A stretch of DNA of 64,000 nt, taken from assembly GCA_016282835.1 (NCBI GenBank), contig JAEELR010000225.1, positions 62,001 through 126,000 on the forward strand. The letters run 5' to 3'. The notes under the pieces are model-generated. The model searched no databases and was not told the origin of the DNA. It saw only the letters and a list, made by a program, of their open reading frames with translations. The stretch is from Treponema sp. Lineage in GTDB: Bacteria > Spirochaetota > Spirochaetia > Treponematales > Treponemataceae. Positions 25,879 to 34,645 of the stretch are shown one piece after another. Position 1 is the first letter of the stretch. Each line of letters starts with the position of its first letter. A program made the position numbers and the translations under genes.

Positions 25879-27501
25879 ATGGCTATAAAATTTAGAATAT
25901 TTTTTCTTTTGATTAGTATATTTGGTTTTTCATTTATTTCTTGTGACTTAGAAAAGCATTCAGAAATAGATGAAAAACCATCTTCATTTAGTACAGACGA
26001 ATCAACAGATTCTTCCACTAACACAACTGCTAATGAAAAAATTCTTTTCCAGAACGGCGAAGACTCAGCTGAAATTTTTTATAATCCGCATCAGGGATTT
26101 TACAGGCCTATAGTTTTTACAGTAAACACAAATGGAATCACTCTGGAAGGGGAAAGCATTTCGACACTCTCTACTTCATGGCAAATTAGAAACTGGGATG
26201 ATTATAAAGATTTAGAAAGTCATGCCTGGTCAGAAGCTGAAAGGGCAGATTATGAATACACACAGCTTTATCATTTGCGATTTGATTTAAGTGCGTTTTC
26301 TAAAGGAATAAATGGTGAAGAGGATTTAGAATTAACACCGGCAGTAGTCAGCGATTTAAATTCAATTCTTCAGGTTTTTCTAGAGAAGGGCTTAAATGTA
26401 ATAGTAAGATTTTGTTATTGCCCGGAATTTAATTATGATGCAGCAACATATACACATCCAACAAATTTTGAGCCGTCACTTGAAATTATGGAAAGTCATA
26501 TCGCTTCAGTCTGCGGGGTTTTAAAAAATTATGAAGATACAGTAACAGCAATTGAAGTTGGTATGGTTGGTCCTTGGGGCGAAATGCATACAACAGAAAA
26601 AGCTGAAAATGATGTGAGCATAATTCCTTCCCTTATGGAAAAATTCAGGGCAGAAACAGAAGGCACAAATATTCCGCTTTTAGTCCGCACGCCAGACAGA
26701 ATCTATGCATATATTTATAAATACATTCAGAATAAAAACTTTACAAAAGGTTCCGGAAAGCGAATTAAACTGAAGGATATTAATAGTGCTAAAATCCCTG
26801 CAGAAAGTGATGCTGCAAGATTTGGAATGTACAATGACGGCTACTTAGGTTCTGAGTCTGATGAAGGAACTTATAGTAATCGTCCGCAGGAAGTTGAGTG
26901 GCTTAAAGAAATCACTGAACGCACTCCTTATGGCGGGGAAGTTATTAATTATGAAGACAACGTTCACTATCTGCTTTCAAACACAATAGATTTTAATACT
27001 CACCAGGAAATGTTTGATTTAAATCTTTCTTATCTTGATGTTGAATGGGATAATCAGATTGTTGCCTGGTGGAATGCGACTAAATTTAATGGCTCTGTTT
27101 CAGATCCTCTTTTTGCACAGAAGTCCTGCTATGAATATTTAAAAGCTCATATGGGATACAGACTTTATGTAACTAAAGCAGCTTATGAAACTGATGATAA
27201 TTTTAAACTAAAGATTAGTCTTGGAAATTCTGGATTTGGAAACTTCATTCATAAGTCTAATGTTTCACTTTTGTTTGTTAAGAATAATAAACTTGTTAAA
27301 GAAGAAAAAAATTTATGCGTATACACAGGGCGTGTCGGTGAAAATGCAATTTGCATAGAGACAAAGCTTCCTGAAGAAAAAGGAACTTATAGTGTTTACC
27401 TAAAGCTTGATAACGGAAACGGAAAATATCCTGTTCGTTTTTCAAATGCACAGAGATGGAACGAAAAGCTAAGTGCTAATTTAATCGGTGAAATAAAGTA
27501 A
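25879..27501 (+). CDS. Lipoprotein resembling DUF4874/DUF4832 glycosidase-like proteins
   Basis: The 540-residue precursor has a type II signal peptide with lipobox FISC (Cys23) and then a Ser/Thr-rich linker. An N-terminal barrel-like domain contains NPHQGFYR and AIEVGMVGPWGEMHT. A second region with FGMYNDGYLGSESDEGTY and YGGEV matches the DUF4832 pattern. A beta-sandwich forms the C-terminal part. Proteins of this pair of families are thought to act on polysaccharides, but no reaction is established as far as I know. The gene begins 9 nt after the permease gene, so it probably processes or captures the sugar that the transporter imports. No strong ribosome binding site is seen. Confidence 0.75.
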   Translation: MAIKFRIFFLLISIFGFSFISCDLEKHSEIDEKPSSFSTDESTDSSTNTTANEKILFQNGEDSAEIFYNPHQGFYRPIVFTVNTNGITLEGESISTLSTSWQIRNWDDYKDLESHAWSEAERADYEYTQLYHLRFDLSAFSKGINGEEDLELTPAVVSDLNSILQVFLEKGLNVIVRFCYCPEFNYDAATYTHPTNFEPSLEIMESHIASVCGVLKNYEDTVTAIEVGMVGPWGEMHTTEKAENDVSIIPSLMEKFRAETEGTNIPLLVRTPDRIYAYIYKYIQNKNFTKGSGKRIKLKDINSAKIPAESDAARFGMYNDGYLGSESDEGTYSNRPQEVEWLKEITERTPYGGEVINYEDNVHYLLSNTIDFNTHQEMFDLNLSYLDVEWDNQIVAWWNATKFNGSVSDPLFAQKSCYEYLKAHMGYRLYVTKAAYETDDNFKLKISLGNSGFGNFIHKSNVSLLFVKNNKLVKEEKNLCVYTGRVGENAICIETKLPEEKGTYSVYLKLDNGNGKYPVRFSNAQRWNEKLSANLIGEIK

Positions 27502-28847
27502 TGGAAATGCAAAAAACAAATTTTTTAGAAGGCAGGATTTTTCTGCCAATGTTGAAATTTTCAATTCCCATAATGCTCTCAATCTTTTTTCAGCAGATGT
27601 ATAACACTGTTGATACAATGATTGTAGGCTATACTTTGGGTGAAGAAACTCTTGCAGCAATCGGTGTTTCCTCTCCTATATTTGAGCTTTTTGTCGGCTT
27701 CGCTTTAGGTTTTGGAAACGGTCTTTCAATTATAATAGCCCGCTCTTACGGAACCCGCGATGAAAGGCTTTTGAAAAACAGTGTTGCCGGTTCAATTATT
27801 GTAGGCCTGATTGTTTCCATAGTAGTTACTGTTCTTTCAGCAGTTTTTATGTCACCGCTTTTAAAGCTTTTGAAAACACCGCAGGAAACTTTTGCACTTT
27901 CATATTCGTACATCAGAAAAATTACTTTATTTACAATAGTTTTATTTATGTACAACTTGTGTGCCGGAATGTTGAGGGCTGTTGGAAATAGTTTTATGCC
28001 TCTCGTATTTTTAATCGTTTCTTCTGTGTTAAACATCGGGCTGGATTTTTTATTCATCACAGTTTTCAAGCGCGGAATAGATGGAGCAGCAGAAGCAACT
28101 GTTATTTCTCAGGGAGTTTCTGTTGCTTTGTGTATCATTTATATTTATAAAGCAGTTCCTTCACTTATACCTTCGAAAGAAAATTTTGTAGAAGGAAAAT
28201 CGATGCACAAACAATTAACCGTGCAGGGACTTTCAATGGGTTTTATGAGTTGCATAGTTTCTGCAGGAACTGTAATTTTACAGTCGGCAATAAACGGTTT
28301 CGGGTATTTGATTATTGCAGGTCATACAGCAGCAAGAAGACTTTTCCAGGTTACTCTCATGCCATATTCTGCAATGGGACAATCAGTAAATACTTTCGTT
28401 TCACAAAACTATGGTGCAAACAATGCAAAGCGAATTCGAAAGGGAATGCTCGAGTCATATATTTATGATGGCGTTATAACGATTGTAATGACTGCCTTAA
28501 TCTGGCTTTTTGCTCCGGCTATAATCAAATTTATTTCGGGTTCAAGCGAAGCAGAGTTAGTATCTTATGGCTCGCGATACATTAAGTTTATGGTTCCGTT
28601 TTATTTTGTACTGGGGCTTTTAACAATTACCCGCACTTCCTTACAGGCAATCGACAGCAAAATACTTCCGGTTCTTTCAAGCGTAATGGAACTAATCGGA
28701 AAAATTTTATTCACCATAATTTTAATTCCCCGCTTTGGCATTAATGCGGTTATTGTCTGTGAGCCTTTAATCTGGTGCTTTATGGTTGTTGAACTTTTAA
28801 TTTCTTTCTGGACAAATAAATATATCAGAACAGGGAAAATGGAATAA
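27501..28847 (+). CDS. MATE family efflux transporter, second copy
   Basis: The 448-residue protein has about 12 membrane segments in two halves, with LMFSIPIMLSIFFQ-type entry (MLKFSIPIMLSIFFQQMYN) and DTMIVGYTLGEE. Its start overlaps the stop of the lipoprotein gene by one base (TAATG), so it belongs to the sugar operon transcriptionally. It is clearly distinct from the MATE protein at 4319, with different loops. Why an efflux pump is coupled to a sugar importer is not apparent. Export of a toxic by-product or antibiotic resistance are both possible. Confidence 0.88.
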   Translation: MEMQKTNFLEGRIFLPMLKFSIPIMLSIFFQQMYNTVDTMIVGYTLGEETLAAIGVSSPIFELFVGFALGFGNGLSIIIARSYGTRDERLLKNSVAGSIIVGLIVSIVVTVLSAVFMSPLLKLLKTPQETFALSYSYIRKITLFTIVLFMYNLCAGMLRAVGNSFMPLVFLIVSSVLNIGLDFLFITVFKRGIDGAAEATVISQGVSVALCIIYIYKAVPSLIPSKENFVEGKSMHKQLTVQGLSMGFMSCIVSAGTVILQSAINGFGYLIIAGHTAARRLFQVTLMPYSAMGQSVNTFVSQNYGANNAKRIRKGMLESYIYDGVITIVMTALIWLFAPAIIKFISGSSEAELVSYGSRYIKFMVPFYFVLGLLTITRTSLQAIDSKILPVLSSVMELIGKILFTIILIPRFGINAVIVCEPLIWCFMVVELLISFWTNKYIRTGKME

Positions 28848-28855
28848 ATCCTTAC

Positions 28856-28884
28856 TTGCGAATTAGCCAAAAACCTAATACAAT
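28856..28884 (+). promoter_or_regulatory. Promoter for the HAD phosphatase gene, predicted leaderless
   Basis: TTGCGA (28856-28861), 17 nt, TACAAT (28879-28884), then 6 nt (TTCACT) to the ATG at 28891. No ribosome binding site is present. Confidence 0.6.
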
Positions 28885-28890
28885 TTCACT

Positions 28891-29541
28891 ATGTCTAATT
28901 ACGAAAATATTTTGTTTGATTTTGATGGAACAGTTTGCGATACATCTGAAGGAGTTTTTAAAGGCTTCGATTATGTTGTTGATTATTATAAATTAAATAT
29001 AGATAAATCGATTTATAAAAAAATGATGGGACCTCCACTAAGGGAAAGCTTCGTTAACTGTCTGCATCTTCCTGAAAGTGAAATAAAAAATGCAATTGCA
29101 AAGCATCGTGAATATTATAATGCGGGTGGAATGTATGAGCTTGAGATTTACGATGGAGTTGTTGATTTAATAAAAAATTTGAAGCGGGCAGGAAAAAAAG
29201 TTTATATCGCTACAAGTAAGCCTGAACACTATACAGTAAAAATCCTTGAAAAAATTGGCCTTAAAGATTTATTTGATTTTGTCGGCGGCAGTGATATTTC
29301 AGAAAGCAACCGTGTAGAAAAAATCGATGTACTTAAATATGTAATGAAAGAAAACAATTTGACTTCAGAAAATTCCATAATGATAGGTGACAGATTTTAT
29401 GATGTTCGTGGGGCACATTCTGTCGGCTTAAAGTGCATAGGAATTCTCTGGGGCTTTGGTGATTTACAGGAGATGCAGGAATGTGGAGCAGATTATATAA
29501 AAGCTACTCCAAAGGATGTCGAAGAGTTTTTATTGAAGTAA
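28891..29541 (+). CDS. HAD-superfamily phosphatase (phosphoglycolate phosphatase-like)
   Basis: The 216-residue hydrolase shows all HAD motifs. Motif I is DFDGTVCDT with the nucleophilic Asp (residue 10) and the acid-base Asp two positions on. Motif II is ATSKP, and motifs III/IV are KIDVLK and MIGDRFYDVRGA. A helical cap lies between motifs I and II. Gph-like members remove phosphate from phosphoglycolate or small sugar phosphates. The start is fixed by a promoter 6 nt upstream. The 3' end overlaps the TetR gene on the other strand by 12 nt. Confidence 0.9.
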   Translation: MSNYENILFDFDGTVCDTSEGVFKGFDYVVDYYKLNIDKSIYKKMMGPPLRESFVNCLHLPESEIKNAIAKHREYYNAGGMYELEIYDGVVDLIKNLKRAGKKVYIATSKPEHYTVKILEKIGLKDLFDFVGGSDISESNRVEKIDVLKYVMKENNLTSENSIMIGDRFYDVRGAHSVGLKCIGILWGFGDLQEMQECGADYIKATPKDVEEFLLK

Positions 29542-30123
29542 ATTCTTAATAACAAATTTGATTGAATCGCCTGCAACCTGTAAGTTAGGAGTTTCTGTGA
29601 TTCCTACATTATAGATTCCATAATAAAGACTGCTAAAAAGTAAATCGTTGATTTCCTTGACTGGCAGTTTTTTTATTTCACCTTTATTCTGTCCGCGAAT
29701 AATTACCGTGCTGATAATGTGTCTTATTCTTATTGTTCTTCTGTTAAGCCTGCGGTTTATATCAATTCCGGTTTTCTGCAATTGAAGTAAATGATCTAAA
29801 ACGACTCTAAAAATTCTATAGTAATGTGTACAGATTTTAATTGTTTCATCAAATATTTTTTCAAGGCATTCAGTAGAAGAAAGATTTTTGTCATTCATAA
29901 AGATTGCAATATTGTTTTCAAGTTCATCTGTTACCTGCTTTATACATTCTATAAAAACCTGCTGCTTGTTTTCATAATAAATGTATAGAGTAGTTCTGGT
30001 AATTCCACAGCGGTCTGCAATTTTCTGAAAGGTAACATCAGCGTATCCGTCTTTAATAAAGAGGTCTCTGGCTTTTTCCAGAATTTCTTTTTTTCTTTTT
30101 TCGTGTTCTACTTGAATTGCCAT
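29530..30123 (-). CDS. TetR family transcriptional regulator
   Basis: The 197-residue protein has an N-terminal helix-turn-helix (about 10-55). It includes FIKDGYADVTFQKIADRCGITRTTLYIYYENKQQ, here quoted only as family landmark segments GYADVTFQKIA and TTLYIYYENK. An all-helical ligand domain without recognisable specificity follows. The start overlaps the stop of the methyltransferase gene by one base (TAATG), so it is translated from the same transcript. It probably represses a transporter or its own operon; no operator could be identified by eye. Confidence 0.88.
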   Translation of the reverse strand: MAIQVEHEKRKKEILEKARDLFIKDGYADVTFQKIADRCGITRTTLYIYYENKQQVFIECIKQVTDELENNIAIFMNDKNLSSTECLEKIFDETIKICTHYYRIFRVVLDHLLQLQKTGIDINRRLNRRTIRIRHIISTVIIRGQNKGEIKKLPVKEINDLLFSSLYYGIYNVGITETPNLQVAGDSIKFVIKNLLQ

Positions 30124-31283
30124 TATTTATCTCCAAAGATATAAAAGACAGTGTCTAAGTTTCCGGCTTTAATATTTTTTTTGCTTTCAACTTTTTTGTT
30201 TATACATTCAAGGAATTTGCTCTGACTTGTAATTACACCAATCTTCCAGTCAGGGAAATCTGTAAAGAGGGAGTTCATCTGTTTGTATAAAGAAAGAGCT
30301 TCTTCTTCATCGCCTAAGCGCTCACCGTATGGAGGATTACAGATTAAATTTCCTTCATCATAAGGAGCTTTTAGATCGGCAAAATCGCTTACAACAAATT
30401 CAGGGCGTTCAATATGATAACTGATATCGATTAACTGAAGTGCACGGCCGGCTGTAACACAGGCATGCTCTGCATTTAGTTTTGCTCTTTCTACAGCTTC
30501 CGGATTTATATCGCTTCCTGTGATTCTGCATTCTACATCAGTCCTGATTTTTGACGCTTCAATTTTTTTTATTTCAAGTGCTTTCTGCTGATTATAAATT
30601 GCGAGGTTTTCGTACGCAAAGTGTCTTCCAAGACCGGGTGCAACATTGTGTGCATAAAGACACGCTTCTATAGGGATTGTTCCGCTGCCGCAAAACGGGT
30701 CGTGCAAAGGTGTTTTTCTTCTCCACATCATTTCCTGTAAAAGAATTGCTGCAGTTGTTTCCCTGAGAGGGGCTTCTCCGCCGTTTGTTCTGTAGCCTCG
30801 TTTATGCAGAGCCTCGCCGGAAGTGTCCAGCAGAATAGTAACTGTGTCCTGTTCAATATAAACCCTGATATCACATTCGTTTCCGCTTTCCGGTAAATTG
30901 TGAATGTGCCATACATCACCAAGTTTAGAATAAATTGCTTTGTGAATCATTTTTTGCACTGTGTGTTCACTATTTAATTTACTGCGGTGACAGCGAACTT
31001 TATCAACAATTACTCTTGAATCCTTCTTTAAATAATCCTGCCAGCAGACAGCATAGCAGCCGTCAAATAATGCATCGAAATTATCTGCCCTATATTTCGC
31101 CATTTGCAAATAGATTCTGTCGCTTGTCCTTACGCAATAATTTACTCTGTATAAAGCATCTTCATCACCAAAAAAAGAAACGCGTCCGGGAGCATTTGAT
31201 TCAAGCTTGTATCCCAAAAGTTTGAGTTCATTTCCTAAAATTTTTTCTGCACCTATAGCACATAAAGCAACATAAGTATTCAT
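30123..31283 (-). CDS. THUMP-domain RNA methyltransferase (RlmL N-terminal/YpsC-like)
   Basis: The 386-residue protein has an N-terminal ferredoxin-like plus THUMP RNA-binding region (about 1-160) and a Rossmann-fold methyltransferase domain. Its motifs are DPFCGSGTIPIEA for SAM binding and NPPYGERLG, the N-P-P-Y motif of enzymes that methylate exocyclic or ring nitrogens. It most resembles the N2-guanine 23S rRNA methyltransferases (RlmL half). I chose ATG 31283, which has a promoter -10 box 7 nt upstream, rather than the in-frame TTG at 31310. The TTG lies upstream of the predicted transcription start. Confidence 0.88.
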   Translation of the reverse strand: MNTYVALCAIGAEKILGNELKLLGYKLESNAPGRVSFFGDEDALYRVNYCVRTSDRIYLQMAKYRADNFDALFDGCYAVCWQDYLKKDSRVIVDKVRCHRSKLNSEHTVQKMIHKAIYSKLGDVWHIHNLPESGNECDIRVYIEQDTVTILLDTSGEALHKRGYRTNGGEAPLRETTAAILLQEMMWRRKTPLHDPFCGSGTIPIEACLYAHNVAPGLGRHFAYENLAIYNQQKALEIKKIEASKIRTDVECRITGSDINPEAVERAKLNAEHACVTAGRALQLIDISYHIERPEFVVSDFADLKAPYDEGNLICNPPYGERLGDEEEALSLYKQMNSLFTDFPDWKIGVITSQSKFLECINKKVESKKNIKAGNLDTVFYIFGDK

Positions 31284-31290
31284 AAAACTG

Positions 31291-31319
31291 ATTATAGCAA
31301 GTCGTGACAAAATCTACAA
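31291..31319 (-). promoter_or_regulatory. Promoter for the methyltransferase-tetR unit, predicted leaderless
   Basis: Reading the minus strand: TTGTAG (31319-31314), 17 nt, TATAAT (31296-31291), then 7 nt to the ATG at 31283. The consensus -10 and the absence of any ribosome binding site make this one of the clearest leaderless candidates. Confidence 0.7.
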
Positions 31320-31338
31320 GTTTGTCATAATGTCTATA

Positions 31339-31367
31339 TGGAAAAAATGCAAATACAGAATTAGAAT
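31339..31367 (+). promoter_or_regulatory. Promoter for the M30-like peptidase gene, predicted leaderless
   Basis: TGGAAA (31339-31344, weak), 17 nt, TAGAAT (31362-31367), then 6 nt to the ATG at 31374. It lies close to, and is divergent from, the methyltransferase promoter. Confidence 0.45.
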
Positions 31368-31373
31368 ATGTGT

Positions 31374-33215
31374 ATGAAGCAAAAACTTTCTATATTATTA
31401 GTGCTGATTATTGTTCAGTTTCAAAGCTGTATATTCTTCCCATTCGATATATTTTATAGCGGAGAATCATCAAGTATTGGTTCGCAGAAAGGCTGTGATG
31501 AGTCAACAAGCGTTAAGTTTTTACGCGAAGGTTCAGCAATTGATTTAGAAGGTGTACGCGGTAAAAAAATTTATTATGCCGTAATTAATTATAAATCAGA
31601 AAAAATAAATCCAAGTGGCTATGTTCTTAATTTTAATGCCAATATAAATGAGCCTAAGGCAGAGGAAGTTTCAAAAGATAGTATTAGATTAGATACTTCT
31701 GCTTCATCTGGTAAGCCGCATGGACCTGTACATTGTATTTCACCTTTATTGTCTTCTGTGCCTGAAATTGAAGTTCATTCCAGAAACGCACGGGCGGTTG
31801 ATTTGTCGCAAAAACAGAAATTTAACAGGACAAAAGAATTTTATACTTCTTATAAAGAAAATCCGGATAGAGCAAATCATGATTATTTTTATGTTGATGT
31901 CGATTCAAGTATAACGGGCAAAAATCCCAGGTTAGAGAAAAAAGAAGCAACACTATATGCAAAGGGAATTGATAAAGACTCAGGTGAATTAGTTTGTCTT
32001 GTCTGGGTTATTAACGAATATGCTAAAGAATTAAGTAATGGAGAAACTTCTGAGACAAAGGTTTCTGTACAGGTTGCACAGGATATTGCAGACAGTTTTG
32101 CAGAAAACTATAAACTTGAAAGGGCTGTGTTGGGCGAGGAATACGAGGGGCTTTTGGGAAATGATGGAAGTATAGATGAAAGCTTTACGCTAAAAGAATA
32201 TGGGCCACACGGAAACTATATCAATTTTATTATTTATGATATTGGAAATGATTTTTCATCTGAAAACAAAACTGGTATTGCAGCGTATTTTTATTCAAAG
32301 GACTATTATGACAGTGATTCAATGCAATCAAACCGGGGAAAGTTTTTGTATTTAGATTCGCATTATTGTAATCATAGTGGAGTTGATGATTCAGGAAATG
32401 ATATTTTTGATGCTGATAATGATGAGTGCAGTAAAATTATGCTGAGCACTATTTTTCACGAGTACCAGCACATGATAAATTTTTCAAATAAAGATATTAG
32501 AAATAAATTAGAAAAAAAAGATACCTGGTACGACGAGATGCTTTCCATGTTAACCGAAGATTTTTTTATGGAACATTTAGGCATTGCAGGAGAAGCGGGA
32601 TCAGTTGTAAATCAAAGGGTTCCGGGATTTAATGATTTCTATTGGGCTTGTGGCGTAGGAGAAAATCTGAGCGGGGACCTTGCAATTCTTTCTTACTTTA
32701 CTTCATATACATTCGGAGCATTTCTTGTAAGAAATTTCGGCGGCATAAAACTGATGAAAGAAATGAGTCAAAATCCTTATGTGAACTGGGATTCAATTAT
32801 TGATGCCATAAAAAAAGTTACCGGAACAACTTACACGCAGAAGCAATTGCTGGAATTATTTGTTCAGTCCTGCATATTTAAATCTGATTATGCACTTAAA
32901 AAGAATTATCCTTCATTTAATAAAACCTGCGATTATATAGAAGAATTCAGCAGCTTAAAGTTTAATCCCTTTGATTTATACAGCCAGGAATTAAATTCAA
33001 CTTATACAAAAGAAGCTGCTGAAGAAGCTCCGTCAGGAATTGCACTTATAGAAAACGGTCCATTATTTTTTGCACGGAATAATTTTTCAGAAACTATTCC
33101 TCCACTGGGCTTTAATTTACATTATGCTGGTGTTTCTAACTCTTCGTCGTTAAGGTTGGAATTTGCTACCAGCTTAGATGAGTCTGTGAATATAATGGTG
33201 ATTGTTCAGGATTAA
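31374..33215 (+). CDS. Surface lipoprotein metallopeptidase, M30 (hyicolysin)-like
   Basis: The 613-residue precursor begins MKQKLSILLVL and has the lipobox QSC (Cys19), so it should be anchored in a membrane. The zinc motif HEYQH (HExxH) lies at about residue 361, in the TIFHEYQHMINFS context typical of M30 hyicolysin-like peptidases. A downstream acidic segment (WYDEMLSMLTEDFF) could give the third ligand. The region before it is beta-rich and probably a prodomain or binding domain. I prefer the ATG at 31374 over 31368: MKQK is a standard lipoprotein start, and the -10 box lies 6 nt upstream. It probably degrades extracellular protein. Confidence 0.82.
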   Translation: MKQKLSILLVLIIVQFQSCIFFPFDIFYSGESSSIGSQKGCDESTSVKFLREGSAIDLEGVRGKKIYYAVINYKSEKINPSGYVLNFNANINEPKAEEVSKDSIRLDTSASSGKPHGPVHCISPLLSSVPEIEVHSRNARAVDLSQKQKFNRTKEFYTSYKENPDRANHDYFYVDVDSSITGKNPRLEKKEATLYAKGIDKDSGELVCLVWVINEYAKELSNGETSETKVSVQVAQDIADSFAENYKLERAVLGEEYEGLLGNDGSIDESFTLKEYGPHGNYINFIIYDIGNDFSSENKTGIAAYFYSKDYYDSDSMQSNRGKFLYLDSHYCNHSGVDDSGNDIFDADNDECSKIMLSTIFHEYQHMINFSNKDIRNKLEKKDTWYDEMLSMLTEDFFMEHLGIAGEAGSVVNQRVPGFNDFYWACGVGENLSGDLAILSYFTSYTFGAFLVRNFGGIKLMKEMSQNPYVNWDSIIDAIKKVTGTTYTQKQLLELFVQSCIFKSDYALKKNYPSFNKTCDYIEEFSSLKFNPFDLYSQELNSTYTKEAAEEAPSGIALIENGPLFFARNNFSETIPPLGFNLHYAGVSNSSSLRLEFATSLDESVNIMVIVQD

Positions 33216-33328
33216 TAAGAACGGGAAAGACAGGCGTTAAGCTAAACGACTTTTTGATTGAATAAACAGAAACATTTGCTATAAGATTAAAACGATAAAA
33301 TGTAGGAAATACAGGAGCGCTTTGATTT

Positions 33329-33751
33329 ATGTATATAAAGAGAATAATATTTATTGTGTTAAGTTTAACTGTTCTGTCATCACTTTATGCAAAGACTTCG
33401 GACTCTATTGTTGAAGTTTCAGAAGAAGCATTTGAAAAGCTCGGGAAATTTGTAAATGACGGGGTAGGAAAAATTGGAGCCGGAATTGCAAATACAAAAG
33501 CTGTAATTGTCCGCGGAAAACTTTGTGTAAAGGGAAAAGGCGAAAAGCAGATTATTTTTGTAAAGACAGATGATAACAAAAAAATAACTGTAAAAACTAT
33601 AACCGGAAACGAAGCGTCTATGAATAAGCTGGCTGTCTTTAAGGGAAAAAATGTAAAACTTACCGGCATTTACAATAAAGAAAAAGAGACCCTGACAGTA
33701 ATTGACTATCAGTTGTGGAACAAAAAAGAAGAAAAGGAAATAGAACTCTAG
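33329..33751 (+). CDS. Small secreted protein of unknown function
   Basis: The 140-residue precursor has a signal peptide (cleavage after SLYA) and a short helical stretch. A beta-rich domain of about 80 residues (AVIVRGKLCVKG to DYQLWNKK) could be an OB-like fold. No catalytic residues are recognisable. AGGAG lies 12 nt before the ATG. The 3' end overlaps the minus-strand gene at 33748 by 4 nt. It follows the M30-like peptidase gene but has its own upstream region of about 110 nt, with A/T-rich promoter-like sequence. Confidence 0.7.
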   Translation: MYIKRIIFIVLSLTVLSSLYAKTSDSIVEVSEEAFEKLGKFVNDGVGKIGAGIANTKAVIVRGKLCVKGKGEKQIIFVKTDDNKKITVKTITGNEASMNKLAVFKGKNVKLTGIYNKEKETLTVIDYQLWNKKEEKEIEL

Positions 33752-34098
33752 CTTTTGTTTTGTAATGCAAGGCGCTGATTTAAAAGAGTTTCTAAAGCAT
33801 TAAGGTTTTCACAAAAATCATTTTCGCTTCCTGTAAGTGCCATGTCGCAGGCAAAACTTGTTGAAGTGATTTTTGTAAGAAGCTCTTGTTCCATTTTAGC
33901 AGAAAGGATTTCTTCTATAGGAACTAAGAGTTTTGATTTTTCATTCATTGTCTGAAGTTTATTTTTTTCTTCATTAAAGTTTTCGTTTAAAGTAGTGGAT
34001 TTTTCTAATAGCAGTTCCAGTGACGAACAAATTTTTATAATTAAAGTGTCAGAACTTGTCTGCTTTTTTTTCTTATTAAATAAATTTTTAAAAAACAT
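33748..34098 (-). CDS. Small helical protein of unknown function
   Basis: I do not recognise this 116-residue protein. It starts MFFKNLFNKKKKQTSS, a basic amphipathic N-terminus, and the rest is almost entirely helical and heptad-like (ELLLEKSTTLNENFNEEK), suggesting a coiled coil. There is no signal peptide. Support for a real gene comes from a near-consensus promoter placed 6 nt upstream of the ATG. It is convergent with the small secreted protein gene. Confidence 0.65.
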   Translation of the reverse strand: MFFKNLFNKKKKQTSSDTLIIKICSSLELLLEKSTTLNENFNEEKNKLQTMNEKSKLLVPIEEILSAKMEQELLTKITSTSFACDMALTGSENDFCENLNALETLLNQRLALQNKS

Positions 34099-34104
34099 AT
34101 AGTG

Positions 34105-34133
34105 ATTATATAACTCTTTCTAAACTCTAACAA
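34105..34133 (-). promoter_or_regulatory. Promoter for the small helical protein, predicted leaderless
   Basis: Minus strand: TTGTTA (34133-34128), 17 nt, TATAAT (34110-34105), then 6 nt (CACTAT) to the ATG at 34098. No ribosome binding site. Confidence 0.65.
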
Positions 34134-34140
34134 TAGAAGA

Positions 34141-34400
34141 TTTTTTTGGGGGAACGCAAACCACTACACCACATGTTTTACTATAATCATTTATACTGAT
34201 ACAGGGCGATGTGATGCAGTTATTTGCGGTATATGGTGGTTTCGATTGGACTCAACCACCACAGGCTTTGTGAATTATGAATAACACTTTACGCGAGTTC
34301 GTGATGGAGGGCGTTGCCCCGATTGGACTCAACCACCACATTTCTTGCGAGTTCAGCCACAATAATTATGCATTATTAATTATTAATTCTATATTACAAT
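34141..34400. repeat. Repeat-rich part of the intergenic region upstream of aspS
   Basis: No gene is visible from 34099 to 34645. At 34141-34167 is TTTTTTTGGGGGAACGCAAA.., a family D element related to 58653-58711. A full family A repeat with an altered core lies at 34235-34260 (GGTGGTTTCGATTGGACTCAACCACC in two arms), and its right half recurs at 34321-34337. The stretch 34365-34399 is A/T-only direct repeats (ATTATTAATTATTAATT). Confidence 0.65.
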
Positions 34401-34485
34401 GAGCACGCCACGGAGCCCCTTTAGTTCCGGAGCGAAGGCGGAGGAATGAGCGAAATCGCGAAGGGCGGAGCGGCGGATGATGCTC
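34401..34485. repeat. GC-rich structured element (family C)
   Basis: The 85-nt island is strikingly GC-rich against its surroundings. GAGCA-CGCC (34401-34409) can pair with GGCG (34472-34475) plus TGCTC (34481-34485), closing a structure around a purine-rich interior. It shares GGAGCCCC and AAGGGCGRARC segments, in the same order, with the element at 50229-50359. It may be a transcribed structured RNA or a repeat; nothing coding is apparent. Confidence 0.5.
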
Positions 34486-34645
34486 AGAGTGTTTTCTTAG
34501 CAGAAATAACTTTCGTGTAGAAGAAACTTGCGTCCAAAACTCCCCTTGTGAATGTCCTTGTAAAATTCTATGCAGGTTATTAAAATATTTTTCTGTTAGA
34601 TTTTATTTTGTTTTATATAGAAAGCAAAAATGGTAGGATGCAAAA

